A DNA stretch of 64,000 nt from an uncultured Bacteroidota bacterium (GCA_913043145.1 CAJWLP010000005.1:1-64000); one strand, 5' to 3'. Counted from the first letter of the stretch, positions 19,140 through 28,089 are shown. Numbers and translations: made by a program. The notes: generated by a model from the letters alone, not told the origin.

Positions 19140-19147
19140 CAAAAATA
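19140..19147 (-). promoter_or_regulatory. Candidate -7 box for queA
   Basis: On the minus strand this reads TATTTTTG, a perfect TAnnTTTG box, 37-45 bp ahead of the queA ATG. No convincing -33 TTTG is seen at the expected spacing. The rest of the 224-bp gap between queA and the permease gene holds nothing clear apart from a TAATCTTG (one mismatch to the -7 box) shortly before 19327. Confidence 0.4.
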
Positions 19148-19326
19148 ACCTTTTTGAAAGGCGAAGTCAAGATGTCAACATATTCTGGTATTAAGCTAAT
19201 GGTTTAACTCCTTCTATTTGGGCTAAGTGACTATGTTATTTCTTATGAAACGAATAGACTAAATAGGGTCTTTTATCGAAACAATTTTTAGAACTAACCC
19301 ATTGTTATTAATCTTGTAAGGTAAAA

Positions 19327-20577
19327 ATGAAATTTACCTTATTATTCAAAGAGTCTATCGCTTTATCAATACGTTTTCTTAAAGCAAATAAGCTACGTAG
19401 CTTTCTTTCTGTATTAGGTATAACTATTGGAATTTCATGCATAGTAGCCATATTTACCGCTACTTATTCCCTAGAAAAAAACATCCGAAACAACGTAGAT
19501 AAATTGGGTGACAAAATTATATATGTCAAAAAATGGCCATGGACATACGGGAATGGTTACAAGTGGTGGGAATATATGAACAGACCAAAGCCCAAAATCA
19601 GAGAATATCAACGACTTACTCGTGATTCAAATAAAGAAATCATCAAAAATACTGCATTTTATTATGAATTCAGTAGTAATAAAATTGGGTCCATTCATGA
19701 AGAATTGTCTGATGTAAAAATTATTGGAGTTATGGGTGATTTTTTTGAAATTAACAAATGGGAAGTGTTTAGCGGTAGAGTATTTAATAATTTTGACCTC
19801 ATTTCTGGAAAAAATAGTGCTATTGTGGGATACAATATTGCCTTGAATTTATTCGAGGGTAAAAATCCAGTAGGAAAAAAAATAACAATCAACGGCAGTA
19901 AAGCAACAATAGTAGGAGTTTTTGATTATCAAGGTTCAAGTATTGGTGGTTCACAATACGACGACATCGTGGCTTTACCAGTAAAGTTTGCTCAGAGATT
20001 CGCAAGACCTAATGGATCTGGATCATCTCCATCAATAGTCATAAATGGTCATGAAAATATTGACATTAATACGTTATCATATGAGGTAACTCGTATTATG
20101 CGTTCTATACGAAAAATAAAACCTAAGGAAAAAAACAATTTCGCATTGAATAAATTAACCATGGTCTCTGATAGTTTAAGTCAAACTTTTGGAATGATTG
20201 ACATAGCTGGCGGAATAATTGGTTTTTTCTCACTATTAGTTGGTGGTTTTGGAATTGCCAATATCATGTTTGTATCAGTTAAAGAACGAACATCCGTCAT
20301 TGGCCTTCAAAAAGCATTGGGAGCTAAGCAAATTTTCATATTATCACAATTTTTGTTTGAGTCTGTATTTTTATGCATTGTAGGAGCTTTAATGGGAATT
20401 ATTTTTGTAATGGGACTCGGACTAACAGCATCTTACCTAACTTCATTCCAGGTTTTTTTTAGCTTTTCAACTTTTACTTTTGGAATTTCCATTGCCATTG
20501 GAATAGGAATTATAGCAGGCATTTCTCCTGCCATACTAGCTTCCAAAATGGACCCTGTTACAGCATTACGTAAATAA
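19327..20577 (+). CDS. ABC transporter permease, MacB/FtsX type
   Basis: The 416-residue protein has the MacB layout: an N-terminal membrane segment (LRSFLSVLGITIGISCIVAIFTA, seen in pieces at residues 22-44), a large periplasmic domain of about 230 residues (MacB_PCD), and three C-terminal membrane segments starting IAGGIIGFFSLLVGGFGIANIMFVSV with the typical KERTSVIGLQKALGA cytoplasmic loop. MacB-like permeases couple an ATPase to export or to lipoprotein and peptide transport. No ATP-binding subunit lies next to it (neighbours are queA and mdh), so the partner must be encoded elsewhere. Confidence 0.9.
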   Translation: MKFTLLFKESIALSIRFLKANKLRSFLSVLGITIGISCIVAIFTATYSLEKNIRNNVDKLGDKIIYVKKWPWTYGNGYKWWEYMNRPKPKIREYQRLTRDSNKEIIKNTAFYYEFSSNKIGSIHEELSDVKIIGVMGDFFEINKWEVFSGRVFNNFDLISGKNSAIVGYNIALNLFEGKNPVGKKITINGSKATIVGVFDYQGSSIGGSQYDDIVALPVKFAQRFARPNGSGSSPSIVINGHENIDINTLSYEVTRIMRSIRKIKPKEKNNFALNKLTMVSDSLSQTFGMIDIAGGIIGFFSLLVGGFGIANIMFVSVKERTSVIGLQKALGAKQIFILSQFLFESVFLCIVGALMGIIFVMGLGLTASYLTSFQVFFSFSTFTFGISIAIGIGIIAGISPAILASKMDPVTALRK

Positions 20578-20603
20578 CAAAGAGCCCCTAAAGGCTCTTT
20601 GTT
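20576..20603. terminator. Bidirectional terminator between the permease gene and mdh
   Basis: AACAAAGAGCC at 20576-20586 pairs with GGCTCTTTGTT at 20593-20603 around a 6-base loop. A T-rich tail follows on the plus strand and A-rich sequence precedes it, so it can stop both convergent transcripts. It begins inside the permease stop codon. Confidence 0.87.
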
Positions 20604-20622
20604 TTATCATGAAAATATTTTT

Positions 20623-21546
20623 TTAATCAAGCAAGGTATTCGTCTTAGCTACCCCTTCAGCACTTTCTTTAAGTTTGTTTTTTTCAGAATCAGTTAAAGA
20701 AATCTCGACTATCTTTTCAATACCATTTTTGCCAATAATACAAGGTACACCAATTGATAACCCTTCAATCCCATACTCACCGTCAAGTAAAGCAGAACAA
20801 GGAATCATTTTATGGGAATCTAACGCAATAGCTTTAACAATCTCTGAAACTGCTGCACCAGGAGCATACCAAGCACTTGTTCCTAATAAACCTGTCAATG
20901 TAGCCCCACCAACTTTGGTGTCATTGACTATTTGATTCATTCTTTCTGGAGATAAAAACTCTGATACATTCACACTATTTCTAGTTGCCTTTTCAATAAG
21001 CGGGACCATACCCTTATCGCTATGTCCTCCTATTACCATTCCATCTAAATCAGATGATGGACATGACAAGGCCTCAGCAATTCTGTACTTAAATCGAGCA
21101 CTATCTAAAGCTCCTCCCATTCCAATTATTCTGTTCTTGGGTAGGTCCGTATTTTTATGAACAAGGTATGTCATCGTATCCATTGGATTACTGACCACTA
21201 TTATAATTACATCGGGTGAGTGTTCTATAAGATTACTGCTTACAGACTTCACAATACCTGCATTTATACCAATAAGTTCTTCACGTGTCATCCCAGGTTT
21301 ACGGGGAATCCCACTAGTTATAACAGCAACGACGCTATTGGCAGTTTTGGAATAGTCATTAGTAGCTCCAACAATTTTTGTATCAAATCCATTGAGTGAT
21401 GCACACTGCATCAAATCCATGGCTTTACCCTCTGCAAAACCCTCTTTAATATCAATCAGACATACCTCTGATGCAAAATTTTTAATCGCAATGTACTCTG
21501 CACAACTTGCACCTACAGCACCTGCTCCTACAACTGTTACTTTCAT
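20623..21546 (-). CDS. mdh: Malate dehydrogenase (LDH-like type)
   Basis: This enzyme interconverts malate and oxaloacetate with NAD in the TCA cycle. The 307 residues start with the dinucleotide motif VTVVGAGAVGASCAEYIA, followed by the specificity loop SGIPRKPGMTREELIGINAGIV (seen in parts), VVSNPMDTMTYL, and GMGGALDSARFKYRIA with VIGGHSDKGMVPLI holding the catalytic His. Arg residues in the KPGMTREEL loop indicate malate rather than lactate. It is 69 bp downstream of scoB on the same strand. Confidence 0.96.
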   Translation of the reverse strand: MKVTVVGAGAVGASCAEYIAIKNFASEVCLIDIKEGFAEGKAMDLMQCASLNGFDTKIVGATNDYSKTANSVVAVITSGIPRKPGMTREELIGINAGIVKSVSSNLIEHSPDVIIIVVSNPMDTMTYLVHKNTDLPKNRIIGMGGALDSARFKYRIAEALSCPSSDLDGMVIGGHSDKGMVPLIEKATRNSVNVSEFLSPERMNQIVNDTKVGGATLTGLLGTSAWYAPGAAVSEIVKAIALDSHKMIPCSALLDGEYGIEGLSIGVPCIIGKNGIEKIVEISLTDSEKNKLKESAEGVAKTNTLLD

Positions 21547-21615
21547 TGGTGCAAATCTAACTTTTGATAAGACATAAACCTTAGTCTTTCAACCATTTTT
21601 ACGTAAAAAACTTAG

Positions 21616-22269
21616 CTAGAATTTAATTTTTGGTATTTCACCATCAACTATTAGATTTCCTTCGGTTGCATTTTGAACATCGTTAATTGAAATTCCAGGA
21701 GCTAATTCCTTAAGTTCAAATCCACGAGATGTGACGTCAATAACACACAAATTAGTTACTATTTTTTTTACGCACCCGAGGCCAGTTACGGGAAGTGTCA
21801 ATTTTGACAAAAGTTTGCTTGCACCGGATCTATTGGTATGCTGCATAGCAACAATAATATTCTGAGCTGAAGCAACTAAATCCATTGCCCCACCCATGCC
21901 TTTTACCATTTTCCCAGGAATTTTCCAATTAGCTATATCTCCTTTATCGTTTACCTCCATAGCTCCAAGTACTGTCAAATCAACACGACCAGAACGAATC
22001 ATAGCAAAACTGGTAGCACTGTCGAAAAAAACAGATCCAGATAATATTGTTACAGTTTGCTTGCCAGCATTAATTAAATCAGCATCTATTTCAGATTCCG
22101 TTGGAAAAGGCCCCATTCCTAATAAGCCGTTTTCAGATTGAAGTATAACATTTATCCCAGTTGGAACATAATTGGCAACTAGTGTAGGAATGCCGATCCC
22201 AAGATTAACATAATATCCATCTTGAAGCTCTTGGGCTATTCGCTGTGCAATTTGCTCTTTAGTTAACAT
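21616..22269 (-). CDS. scoB: 3-oxoacid CoA-transferase subunit B
   Basis: With subunit A it transfers CoA between succinyl-CoA and acetoacetate, feeding ketone bodies or branched-chain breakdown products into the TCA cycle. The 217-residue subunit carries the active-site Glu in QSENGLLGMGPFP (about residues 46-58), then VDLTVLGAMEVNDKGDIANW and KMVKGMGGAMDLV, all diagnostic of the beta subunit. It is 7 bp after scoA and is followed by mdh, a sensible metabolic pairing. Confidence 0.95.
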   Translation of the reverse strand: MLTKEQIAQRIAQELQDGYYVNLGIGIPTLVANYVPTGINVILQSENGLLGMGPFPTESEIDADLINAGKQTVTILSGSVFFDSATSFAMIRSGRVDLTVLGAMEVNDKGDIANWKIPGKMVKGMGGAMDLVASAQNIIVAMQHTNRSGASKLLSKLTLPVTGLGCVKKIVTNLCVIDVTSRGFELKELAPGISINDVQNATEGNLIVDGEIPKIKF

Positions 22270-22276
22270 ATTTTTA

Positions 22277-22972
22277 TCAATTTTGGCGGATGGTTCTCTG
22301 TTCTATTCGTTTCTCATAATCTGTGCCTTCAAAAATTCTATCCACAAAAATACTGGGCGTATGAATAAAATTCGGATCTAATTCTCCTGGCCTAACTAAC
22401 TCTTCTACTTCTGCAATAGTAATTTTTCCAGCCATAGCCATCATAGGGTTGAAATTTCTGGCTGTTGCTTTGTAAATGAGGTTACCATCTGTATCGCCTT
22501 TCCAAGCTTTAACTATAGCAAAGTCAGAATCAAAAGCCTTTTCCATGATGAATTGTTTTCCTTCAAATTCTCTAGATTCTTTTCCTTCAGCTATTTCAGT
22601 ACCAAATCCAGCAGGTGTAAAGAAAGCAGGAATACCGGCACCGGCTGCTCGGCATCTTTCAGCCAAAGTACCCTGAGGTAATAACTCTACTTCTAATTCT
22701 CCGGAAAGAAGTTGTCTTTCGAACTCAGCGTTCTCTCCAACATAAGAGGATATCATCTTTTTCACCAACTTACTTTGAAGCATCAAACCAATACCAAAAT
22801 CGTCTACACCGGCATTATTTGAAATACAGGTTAATTCTTTAATTCCAGCTTTGACTATAGAAGAAATTGAATTTTCAGGGATGCCGCACAACCCAAAACC
22901 TCCAAGCATAATTGTCATCCCATCTTGGATACCTTGAATGGCATCGTCTGCATTTTTTACTACTTTATTCAT
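22277..22972 (-). CDS. scoA: 3-oxoacid CoA-transferase subunit A
   Basis: The alpha subunit of succinyl-CoA:3-ketoacid CoA-transferase has 231 residues. The blocks [19 protein letters not shown] (about 18-36), the oxyanion region [19 protein letters not shown] and [12 protein letters not shown] are characteristic, as is the C-terminal [16 protein letters not shown]. It opens the minus-strand scoA-scoB-mdh run; the 136-bp gap upstream separates it from the divergent chimeric gene. Confidence 0.95.
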   Translation of the reverse strand: MNKVVKNADDAIQGIQDGMTIMLGGFGLCGIPENSISSIVKAGIKELTCISNNAGVDDFGIGLMLQSKLVKKMISSYVGENAEFERQLLSGELEVELLPQGTLAERCRAAGAGIPAFFTPAGFGTEIAEGKESREFEGKQFIMEKAFDSDFAIVKAWKGDTDGNLIYKATARNFNPMMAMAGKITIAEVEELVRPGELDPNFIHTPSIFVDRIFEGTDYEKRIEQRTIRQN

Positions 22973-23085
22973 AGATGTAAGATTCTACAAAGTTATGTAT
23001 TCTTTCATTTAAAAATCATCGCTTACAGTAATACCTTTCATAATTTTATACCATAAACTATGTGCTAACTTTAACCGTTATCATA

Positions 23086-23093
23086 TAAATTTG
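23086..23093 (+). promoter_or_regulatory. Candidate -7 box for the PorU-like fragment
   Basis: TAAATTTG matches TAnnTTTG exactly and is 15 bp ahead of the ATG at 23109. A weak CTTTA sits near the expected -33 position. The promoter of the broken gene therefore appears intact, and the fused reading frame may be transcribed. Confidence 0.45.
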
Positions 23094-23108
23094 TAATTTA
23101 AGAAATCC

Positions 23109-23738
23109 ATGACTCGCTCTAGATATTTGAAAATAATTCTACTCATTCTCATTTCAACGCAGATGAGTTTTCTATCTTTTGGTCAATTAGACAATGAATG
23201 GTTTGATCCCTCTCAGCGATATTTCACATTTAAAATAGGACAAAACGGTGTTTATCGTTTGGATTACAATACCCTATTAAATTTTGGAATCCCTATAGAT
23301 GAAATAAACCCAAAAACTATCCAAATTTTCAAGAATGGTGAAGAACAATATCTTTTTGTCAGTGGGCAAGACGATAACAACTTTGATATCAATGATTTTA
23401 TTGAATTTTATGCGACCAAAAATGAAGGATTTTCTCTACCAAGCATTGAGGCAATGGCTAGCGGTTGCCTAGTAATTGGATATCCAGGTAAAGGAGGTAA
23501 AGAATATTTTAAATCAGAATTCTCCATGCCTGTTCCAGAAAAAGATATCCAACAATTTGCAATAAAGTTAGAAGAAGGTATTCAAAAAATAGAAAAGCAG
23601 TCCCAATTCTTAGATAGTATTGCTCTAAAAGCTCGAGCATTTATTGAAAGTCATTACAACGAAGTAATTGAAAAACAAGACATTAAAAATGCTTGGGATT
23701 ATGTTTTAAAAGCTAATCTAAACAAATCAAATGCTTGA
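23109..23738 (+). pseudogene. In-frame chimera: PorU-like N-terminus joined to GT4 glycosyltransferase C-terminus
   Basis: The first ~105 residues have a signal peptide and then the N-terminal domain of T9SS sortase PorU/PorU2-type C25 peptidases: WFDPSQRYFTFKIGQNGVYR, a GIPIDEINPKTIQIFKNGE block and NDFIEFYA. At KNEG (about residue 106) the sequence changes, without a frame break, to the nucleotide-sugar-binding end of a GT4 glycosyltransferase: EGFSLPSIEAMASGCLVIGY, then GKGGKEYF and a helical tail. The PorU core (about 1000 residues with catalytic His/Cys) and the N-terminal GT4 half are both missing. The 209-residue product is unlikely to work as either enzyme. Its end overlaps the start of the suhB remnant. 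A deletion or an assembly join could produce this. Confidence 0.8.
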
Positions 23739-24056
23739 CAAAAAACAACTCGCTCAAATAGAGCATTTAATTAAAAAAGTTGGAAAATTTTAATGAAGGA
23801 AACTAAAGGTATCCGTCGAATGGGAAGTGCTGCTATTGATTTAGCATACACCGCATGTGGAAGATTTGATGCGTTTTATGAATTAAACCTTAGTCCATGG
23901 GACGTTGCAGATGGGGCATGCATAGTGCAACAAGCTGGTGGTATAGTTTCTGATTTTGAGAATAAAGAAAATTATGTATTTGGAAATTCAATACTAGCTG
24001 GCAATTCTTATATTCACTCAGAAATGCTACGTTTGATTAAAAAAGAATTCAGCTAA
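23731..24056 (+). pseudogene. suhB: Internally deleted inositol monophosphatase family gene (suhB remnant)
   Basis: An ATG at 23731 opens 20 codons (MLDKKQLAQIEHLIKKVGKF) that fit the start of an inositol monophosphatase, ending at TAA 23791-23793. From ATG 23793, in another frame, comes the last 87 residues of the same family: KGIRRMGSAAIDLAYTACGR, then LSPWDVADGACIVQQAGG with the metal-binding Asp of the WDxA motif. About 150 middle residues, including the metal-binding DPLDGT-type motif, are absent and the two parts are out of frame by 62 bp, so no active phosphatase can be made. The stop overlaps the convergent divIC stop. The order GT4-suhB looks native because their ends overlap naturally. 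Confidence 0.8.
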
Positions 24057-24346
24057 TCTTTTTTCTTTTCGATGACGAAAATATCCTCGTCATCTTTTTT
24101 AAAGAAATAGTTTTCACGAGCATACCTCTCTAGTTTGTCATCATCAGAAAATAGGTTTTCTTTTTGTTCTTTCATCTCCGCAATTTCTTTAGACAAAAAT
24201 GCTTCTTGAATTTTGAGATTCTTCAATTCATTATACTGTTTGTAAATAAAAACAGCACTGTTCCCATCAAAAAATAAAATCCAAACCAGAAATAATGAGA
24301 ATGTGATTGGGTACTTGCTCGCTATCAACTTTTGAAGAAACTTCAT
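24053..24346 (-). CDS. Septum formation initiator family protein (DivIC/FtsB-like)
   Basis: This 97-residue bitopic protein has a short basic cytoplasmic N-terminus, one membrane segment (about residues 14-32), a coiled coil (KQYNELKNLKIQEAFLSKEI onward) and the family motif DKLERYARENYFFKKDDEDI near 70-90. DivIC/FtsB proteins link early and late divisome components in the periplasm. It is the last gene of the fdx-iscX-kdsC-divIC run, 60 bp after kdsC. Confidence 0.9.
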   Translation of the reverse strand: MKFLQKLIASKYPITFSLFLVWILFFDGNSAVFIYKQYNELKNLKIQEAFLSKEIAEMKEQKENLFSDDDKLERYARENYFFKKDDEDIFVIEKKKD

Positions 24347-24406
24347 TACACAAATGAAATAATTTTACTACAATTAAACCAATAAAGTAATGGACTAATG
24401 TAGAAA

Positions 24407-24922
24407 TTACCATACAGAATGCTCTGTACTTTCCCACTTACCTTGTAATGTAAGTACTTTTTCTATAATTTCTCTGGCAGCACCTTGTCCGCCATTGGCT
24501 TTAGTTATAATATCTGCTTCTAGCTGAACCTGCCAAGCTGCATCAGCAGGGCATGTTTTTACACCACACATACGCATAGAAGAAATATCAGGAAAATCGT
24601 CCCCCATGTAAAGTGTTTTTGATAAATCAAGATTATGTTTTTTTATCAACTCTTCAAAAAGGATTTTTTTGTCAGAAACTCCAGTATGAACTTCCGTTAT
24701 GCCAAGTGTTTTTAAACGAGATTTTACTCCTTCAGAACTGCCTCCACTAATGATAATAAGTCTATAATTTTGTTTGACAGCAAATTGAATCGCAAAGCCG
24801 TCTTTGATATTAAAGTCACGAGTAAGTGCTCCATCATCTTGGGCCAATACTTTGCCAGTTGTAAGTACACCGTCTACATCAAAAATAAACGTATCTATTG
24901 TTGTGAAACTATCGTAAATCAT
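24407..24922 (-). CDS. kdsC: 3-deoxy-D-manno-octulosonate 8-phosphate phosphatase (HAD)
   Basis: KdsC dephosphorylates KDO-8-phosphate in lipopolysaccharide inner-core synthesis. The 171-residue HAD hydrolase without cap has the nucleophile motif FDVDGVLTTG (D15, D17), IISGGSSEGVKSRL with the motif II Ser, the conserved Lys in KILFEELIKKH, and YMGDDFPDISSMR as motif IV. This size and the PADA segment are typical for KdsC. It is 4 bp downstream of iscX. Confidence 0.92.
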   Translation of the reverse strand: MIYDSFTTIDTFIFDVDGVLTTGKVLAQDDGALTRDFNIKDGFAIQFAVKQNYRLIIISGGSSEGVKSRLKTLGITEVHTGVSDKKILFEELIKKHNLDLSKTLYMGDDFPDISSMRMCGVKTCPADAAWQVQLEADIITKANGGQGAAREIIEKVLTLQGKWESTEHSVW

Positions 24923-24926
24923 AATA

Positions 24927-25172
24927 TTATTGATTGTCTCTCCATTCGTAAACCCAACTACTCTGAATCATTTCTAGGTGACCTTCATTACTATCTTCAC
25001 GTTTTCCTTCGAAGTTGGGTAGAGCTAAAACCCAGTCTAATAGATCAGTGAAACGTATTCTGTAAATTTTTGATTCATTAAAATCATCACCAAATTTTTC
25101 ATAAAGGGCAAGAGCAATGTCCTCATAATCTGACCAATTTATTGGGGGTTCATAAAAATTATTTTTATCCAT
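24927..25172 (-). CDS. iscX: Fe-S cluster assembly protein IscX
   Basis: IscX is a small acidic partner of the cysteine desulfurase IscS. The 81-residue protein contains the family core WSDYEDIALALYEKFGDDF, then YRIRFTDLLDWVLALPNFEG and a final SWVYEWRDNQ. It is 3 bp downstream of the ISC-type ferredoxin gene, the usual pairing at the end of isc operons, although no iscS, iscU or hscA lies in the window. Confidence 0.93.
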   Translation of the reverse strand: MDKNNFYEPPINWSDYEDIALALYEKFGDDFNESKIYRIRFTDLLDWVLALPNFEGKREDSNEGHLEMIQSSWVYEWRDNQ

Positions 25173-25175
25173 CTT

Positions 25176-25505
25176 TTAATGTCCTATTATACTACTTTGA
25201 TCAGGAATTGTAACCTCAATATCAGAATTTATAATGCACTGACATCCAAGTCGAGAGTTAATTTTGGGATTTTCGGCCCTATCGATAAAGTCCTCTTCTT
25301 TATCAGATATTTCGGGTAAATCGTTCATCCCTTTATCGATATAAACATGACATGTACTGCATGCACAAACTGCTCCACAATTATGATTCAAATGTAGGTT
25401 GTTGTCCAAGGCTGCATCAAGAATAGTATCTCCACTATCTACTGTTACAATAACCTCTTTTTCAGGTTGTTCCTCAAATCTAAAAAGTACTTTATGATTA
25501 CCCAT
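25176..25505 (-). CDS. fdx: Adrenodoxin-like [2Fe-2S] ferredoxin (ISC type)
   Basis: The 109-residue electron carrier shows the four cluster ligands as C-x5-C-x2-C in NCGAVCACSTCHVYID (about 43-58) and the last Cys in RLGCQCIIN (about 90-98), with the typical ILDAALDNNLHLNHNCG lead-in. It fits the ferredoxin that supplies electrons for Fe-S assembly. It starts the minus-strand run leading to divIC. The 169-bp gap upstream contains only the promoter box of the MORN gene. Confidence 0.93.
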   Translation of the reverse strand: MGNHKVLFRFEEQPEKEVIVTVDSGDTILDAALDNNLHLNHNCGAVCACSTCHVYIDKGMNDLPEISDKEEDFIDRAENPKINSRLGCQCIINSDIEVTIPDQSSIIGH

Positions 25506-25649
25506 TTATTATCTACGCGAAAGTAATATTATTGGTTTACTTAAGAACATAAAAGCACCAAAGCAACCAATTTCTTTATTAATTCATCTAACTATTTAAT
25601 ATAATGGGACTTTGTTTTAATCACATTATGCTATTTAACATATAGCAAA

Positions 25650-25657
25650 TACATTTG
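25650..25657 (+). promoter_or_regulatory. Candidate -7 box for the MORN gene
   Basis: TACATTTG is a perfect TAnnTTTG match 17 bp ahead of the ATG at 25675. A TTTG occurs at 25611-25614, too far upstream for a standard -33 element. Confidence 0.4.
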
Positions 25658-25674
25658 TTTATCGTTATTTAATC

Positions 25675-26832
25675 ATGCATACCAAACCAACTAAAGTAAT
25701 TTTATTCCTTTTATTTGGCTTTTTTGGCAATTATTCTTTTGCTCAATCGCCTGAGAAATTATTGGGAAAACCACTGACATCCGAACCCATTTCAAAGTTT
25801 ATTAAGTCAAATGTAAATAACAAACCCATTGAATCATTTCTTCCATATTTAAGGGTTTTAAAATTAGATTATTTACAATCTGGGTTAAGCATGGAATACA
25901 ATACAGATATTGTTCTTTCTAAAATATCCATGTATGATAGTGGATATACCTATCAAAGGTATAAAGGAGACTTTCCTTTCAACCTAAGATGGGGTCTCAA
26001 CATTGACCAAGTCCAGGATAAAACTGGCGGATTAGACTTTGTTTCTGATAATCAATATGTTAGAAGAATGGGTTCAGATGATTTTCAAATGGACTTTTAT
26101 TTTGAGGATGGAGGGTTGTACTACATTAAGATCACTGCAACTCTCAAAACACTTCAAAATTATACAAACGAAATAATGGGTGCAACTGGAATACGATTGA
26201 TCCCTGATGGGAAAAAACTAGACGGTAATATTATTGATGGAGAAGGCTCTATGATGTGGGGTAATGGAACAGCCGTTTATAAAGGAGAATGGACTTATGG
26301 TGTTCCCCATGGAAGAGGTCAGTACGTTGACTCTTTTGGAAATAAATATGAAGGAGATTTTAAACTTGGATTTTTCTGGGGGCAGGGAAAATTCTTCTCA
26401 AAGAATTATAAATACTCATACTCAGGAGATTTTGTTATGAGCAAGAAACATGGTGAAGGCAGAATAGGATACGCCAATAAAACATCATATGTTGGAGAAT
26501 GGCAACAAGACAAAATGCACGGACAAGGAACTTATAATATTAATGATCGTTTTTCGTATACTGGAAGACTGGTTAACAATACGTTCAATGGTCGAGGTAC
26601 ATTAAAAACACCAGACGGGTTAATAGACGGATATTTTAAAAATGGAAAACCACATGGTAAGTGCACTCAATCAACCGCTGACGGAATGCAATCATTGACC
26701 GGAAATTTCGTAAATGGTAAGAAAAATGGACTATTCAATGTTACGATACTTGGAAACAAAAGCACCATCACATATCAAGATGATATTGAAATCAAGAAAG
26801 CACCAATTGACGGTACGTTAATCGATAAGTAA
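25675..26832 (+). CDS. Secreted MORN-repeat protein
   Basis: A signal peptide (LFLLFGFFGNYSFAQ) is followed by about 150 residues of unassigned sequence and then six or so MORN repeats from residue 195 on: GEWTYGVPHGRGQYVD, YEGDFKLGFFWGQGKFF, YSGDFVMSKKHGEGRIGY, YVGEWQQDKMHGQGTYN, YTGRLVNNTFNGRGTL and GYFKNGKPHGKC. MORN repeats build elongated beta surfaces that bind lipids or proteins. The function is unknown. Its 3' end overlaps the convergent lysC by 15 bp. Confidence 0.85.
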   Translation: MHTKPTKVILFLLFGFFGNYSFAQSPEKLLGKPLTSEPISKFIKSNVNNKPIESFLPYLRVLKLDYLQSGLSMEYNTDIVLSKISMYDSGYTYQRYKGDFPFNLRWGLNIDQVQDKTGGLDFVSDNQYVRRMGSDDFQMDFYFEDGGLYYIKITATLKTLQNYTNEIMGATGIRLIPDGKKLDGNIIDGEGSMMWGNGTAVYKGEWTYGVPHGRGQYVDSFGNKYEGDFKLGFFWGQGKFFSKNYKYSYSGDFVMSKKHGEGRIGYANKTSYVGEWQQDKMHGQGTYNINDRFSYTGRLVNNTFNGRGTLKTPDGLIDGYFKNGKPHGKCTQSTADGMQSLTGNFVNGKKNGLFNVTILGNKSTITYQDDIEIKKAPIDGTLIDK

Positions 26833-28089
26833 AAGTTGTAGAGCAGAACTTGATTTTTGCTCTAAGGCTATCTTACGATCATCAATAATTTTTTCAATCT
26901 GGGAATTTGTGTCGTTGTAATTGAATACGGTTAACAAAGTGTATCCCGATTGAATATTCACCGTAAATTTATCTTTCAATTCCTCAAGTAATGCCGAAGT
27001 TTTCTTATCATTCACATTAAAACAAGACATGAAGCTAATTGCAGAATTCTGCATTAAATTCAGTTGAATGCCTACTGCATTAAATTTACTAAAGATAATT
27101 TCGAGGTTGTCCTCAACTATAAATGAAAAATCACGAGAAGCAATCGTTATCAATGACTGATTCTTTTTGACTATATAGCATTGTGTGTCATTCAGGGTTC
27201 GGCTATCATTTTCAATAACTTCTGTACCTGATAGCGATGGATCTAAGAATGATTTCACAAATAATGGAATTGCCTTGTTTTTTAAGGGTTGAATAGTTTT
27301 TGGATGAATAACTGATGCACCATAATAAGCTAATTCAATGGCCTCATTGTATGATACTTTTGGAATTAACTGAGCTTCTGAAAACTGTTTTGGGTCAGCA
27401 TTCATAATCCCCTCCACATCCTTCCAGATGGTCACTGATTCAGCATCTAGACCAAAAGCAAAAATAGCTGCAGAATAATCTGACCCTTCTCTGCCAAGTG
27501 AAGTATTCTTATGGTTAATGTCTCTACCAATAAAACCTTGAGTAATAATTGGTTGCCTTTCTGCTAGTGGTTTAAGACTATTCTGTATTAGCGGAACAGA
27601 CTCTTCCCAAAGTACACTTGCAGACCGATGTTTTGAGCTTGTGATAACAAAATTCCTAGCATCAATCCATCTATTTTTGACACCAAACTTATTTAGATAG
27701 GTACTCACAATCTTAGTAGATATTAACTCCCCAAATGGAACAATTTTATCATACTCCATATCATAAGTGGAAGACTCATCCCTTCTTTTTTCAATAATAC
27801 ACTCTAATTCAATCAAGAGATTATCTACTTCGTAATAATCATTTTCATCCTTAATTAGTGAATCCGTAATTTGCTGATGAAATAACTTTACCTCGGCGAA
27901 TATCTTTTTCTTTGAATCTTTATTAAAAAAGTATGCATCTACCAATTCCTCTAACTTATTGGTAATTTTACCCATTGCAGAAATAACTACCAACAAAGGG
28001 CCTTGACCATAATCTTTGAGTACAGAAGCTATATTTTTAACTGCTTCTGCATCTTTTACACTTGCACCTCCAAATTTGAATACTCTCAT
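26818..28089 (-). CDS. lysC: Aspartate kinase
   Basis: The enzyme phosphorylates aspartate, the entry to lysine, threonine, methionine and diaminopimelate synthesis. The 423 residues begin with the kinase motif VFKFGGASVKDAEAVKN and include GRDINHKNTSLGREGSDYSA, TIWKDVEGIMNADPKQF and YYGASVIHPKTIQPL, all standard. The C-terminal ~130 residues fit tandem ACT domains. It is monofunctional: there is no homoserine dehydrogenase part. It is divergent from fbp. Confidence 0.94.
   Translation of the reverse strand: MRVFKFGGASVKDAEAVKNIASVLKDYGQGPLLVVISAMGKITNKLEELVDAYFFNKDSKKKIFAEVKLFHQQITDSLIKDENDYYEVDNLLIELECIIEKRRDESSTYDMEYDKIVPFGELISTKIVSTYLNKFGVKNRWIDARNFVITSSKHRSASVLWEESVPLIQNSLKPLAERQPIITQGFIGRDINHKNTSLGREGSDYSAAIFAFGLDAESVTIWKDVEGIMNADPKQFSEAQLIPKVSYNEAIELAYYGASVIHPKTIQPLKNKAIPLFVKSFLDPSLSGTEVIENDSRTLNDTQCYIVKKNQSLITIASRDFSFIVEDNLEIIFSKFNAVGIQLNLMQNSAISFMSCFNVNDKKTSALLEELKDKFTVNIQSGYTLLTVFNYNDTNSQIEKIIDDRKIALEQKSSSALQLLLID

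Noticed and set aside
23731-23800. Programmed frameshift joining the two suhB parts
   Set aside because: About 150 residues with the metal-binding motif are missing between the parts, so a shift could not restore an active enzyme.
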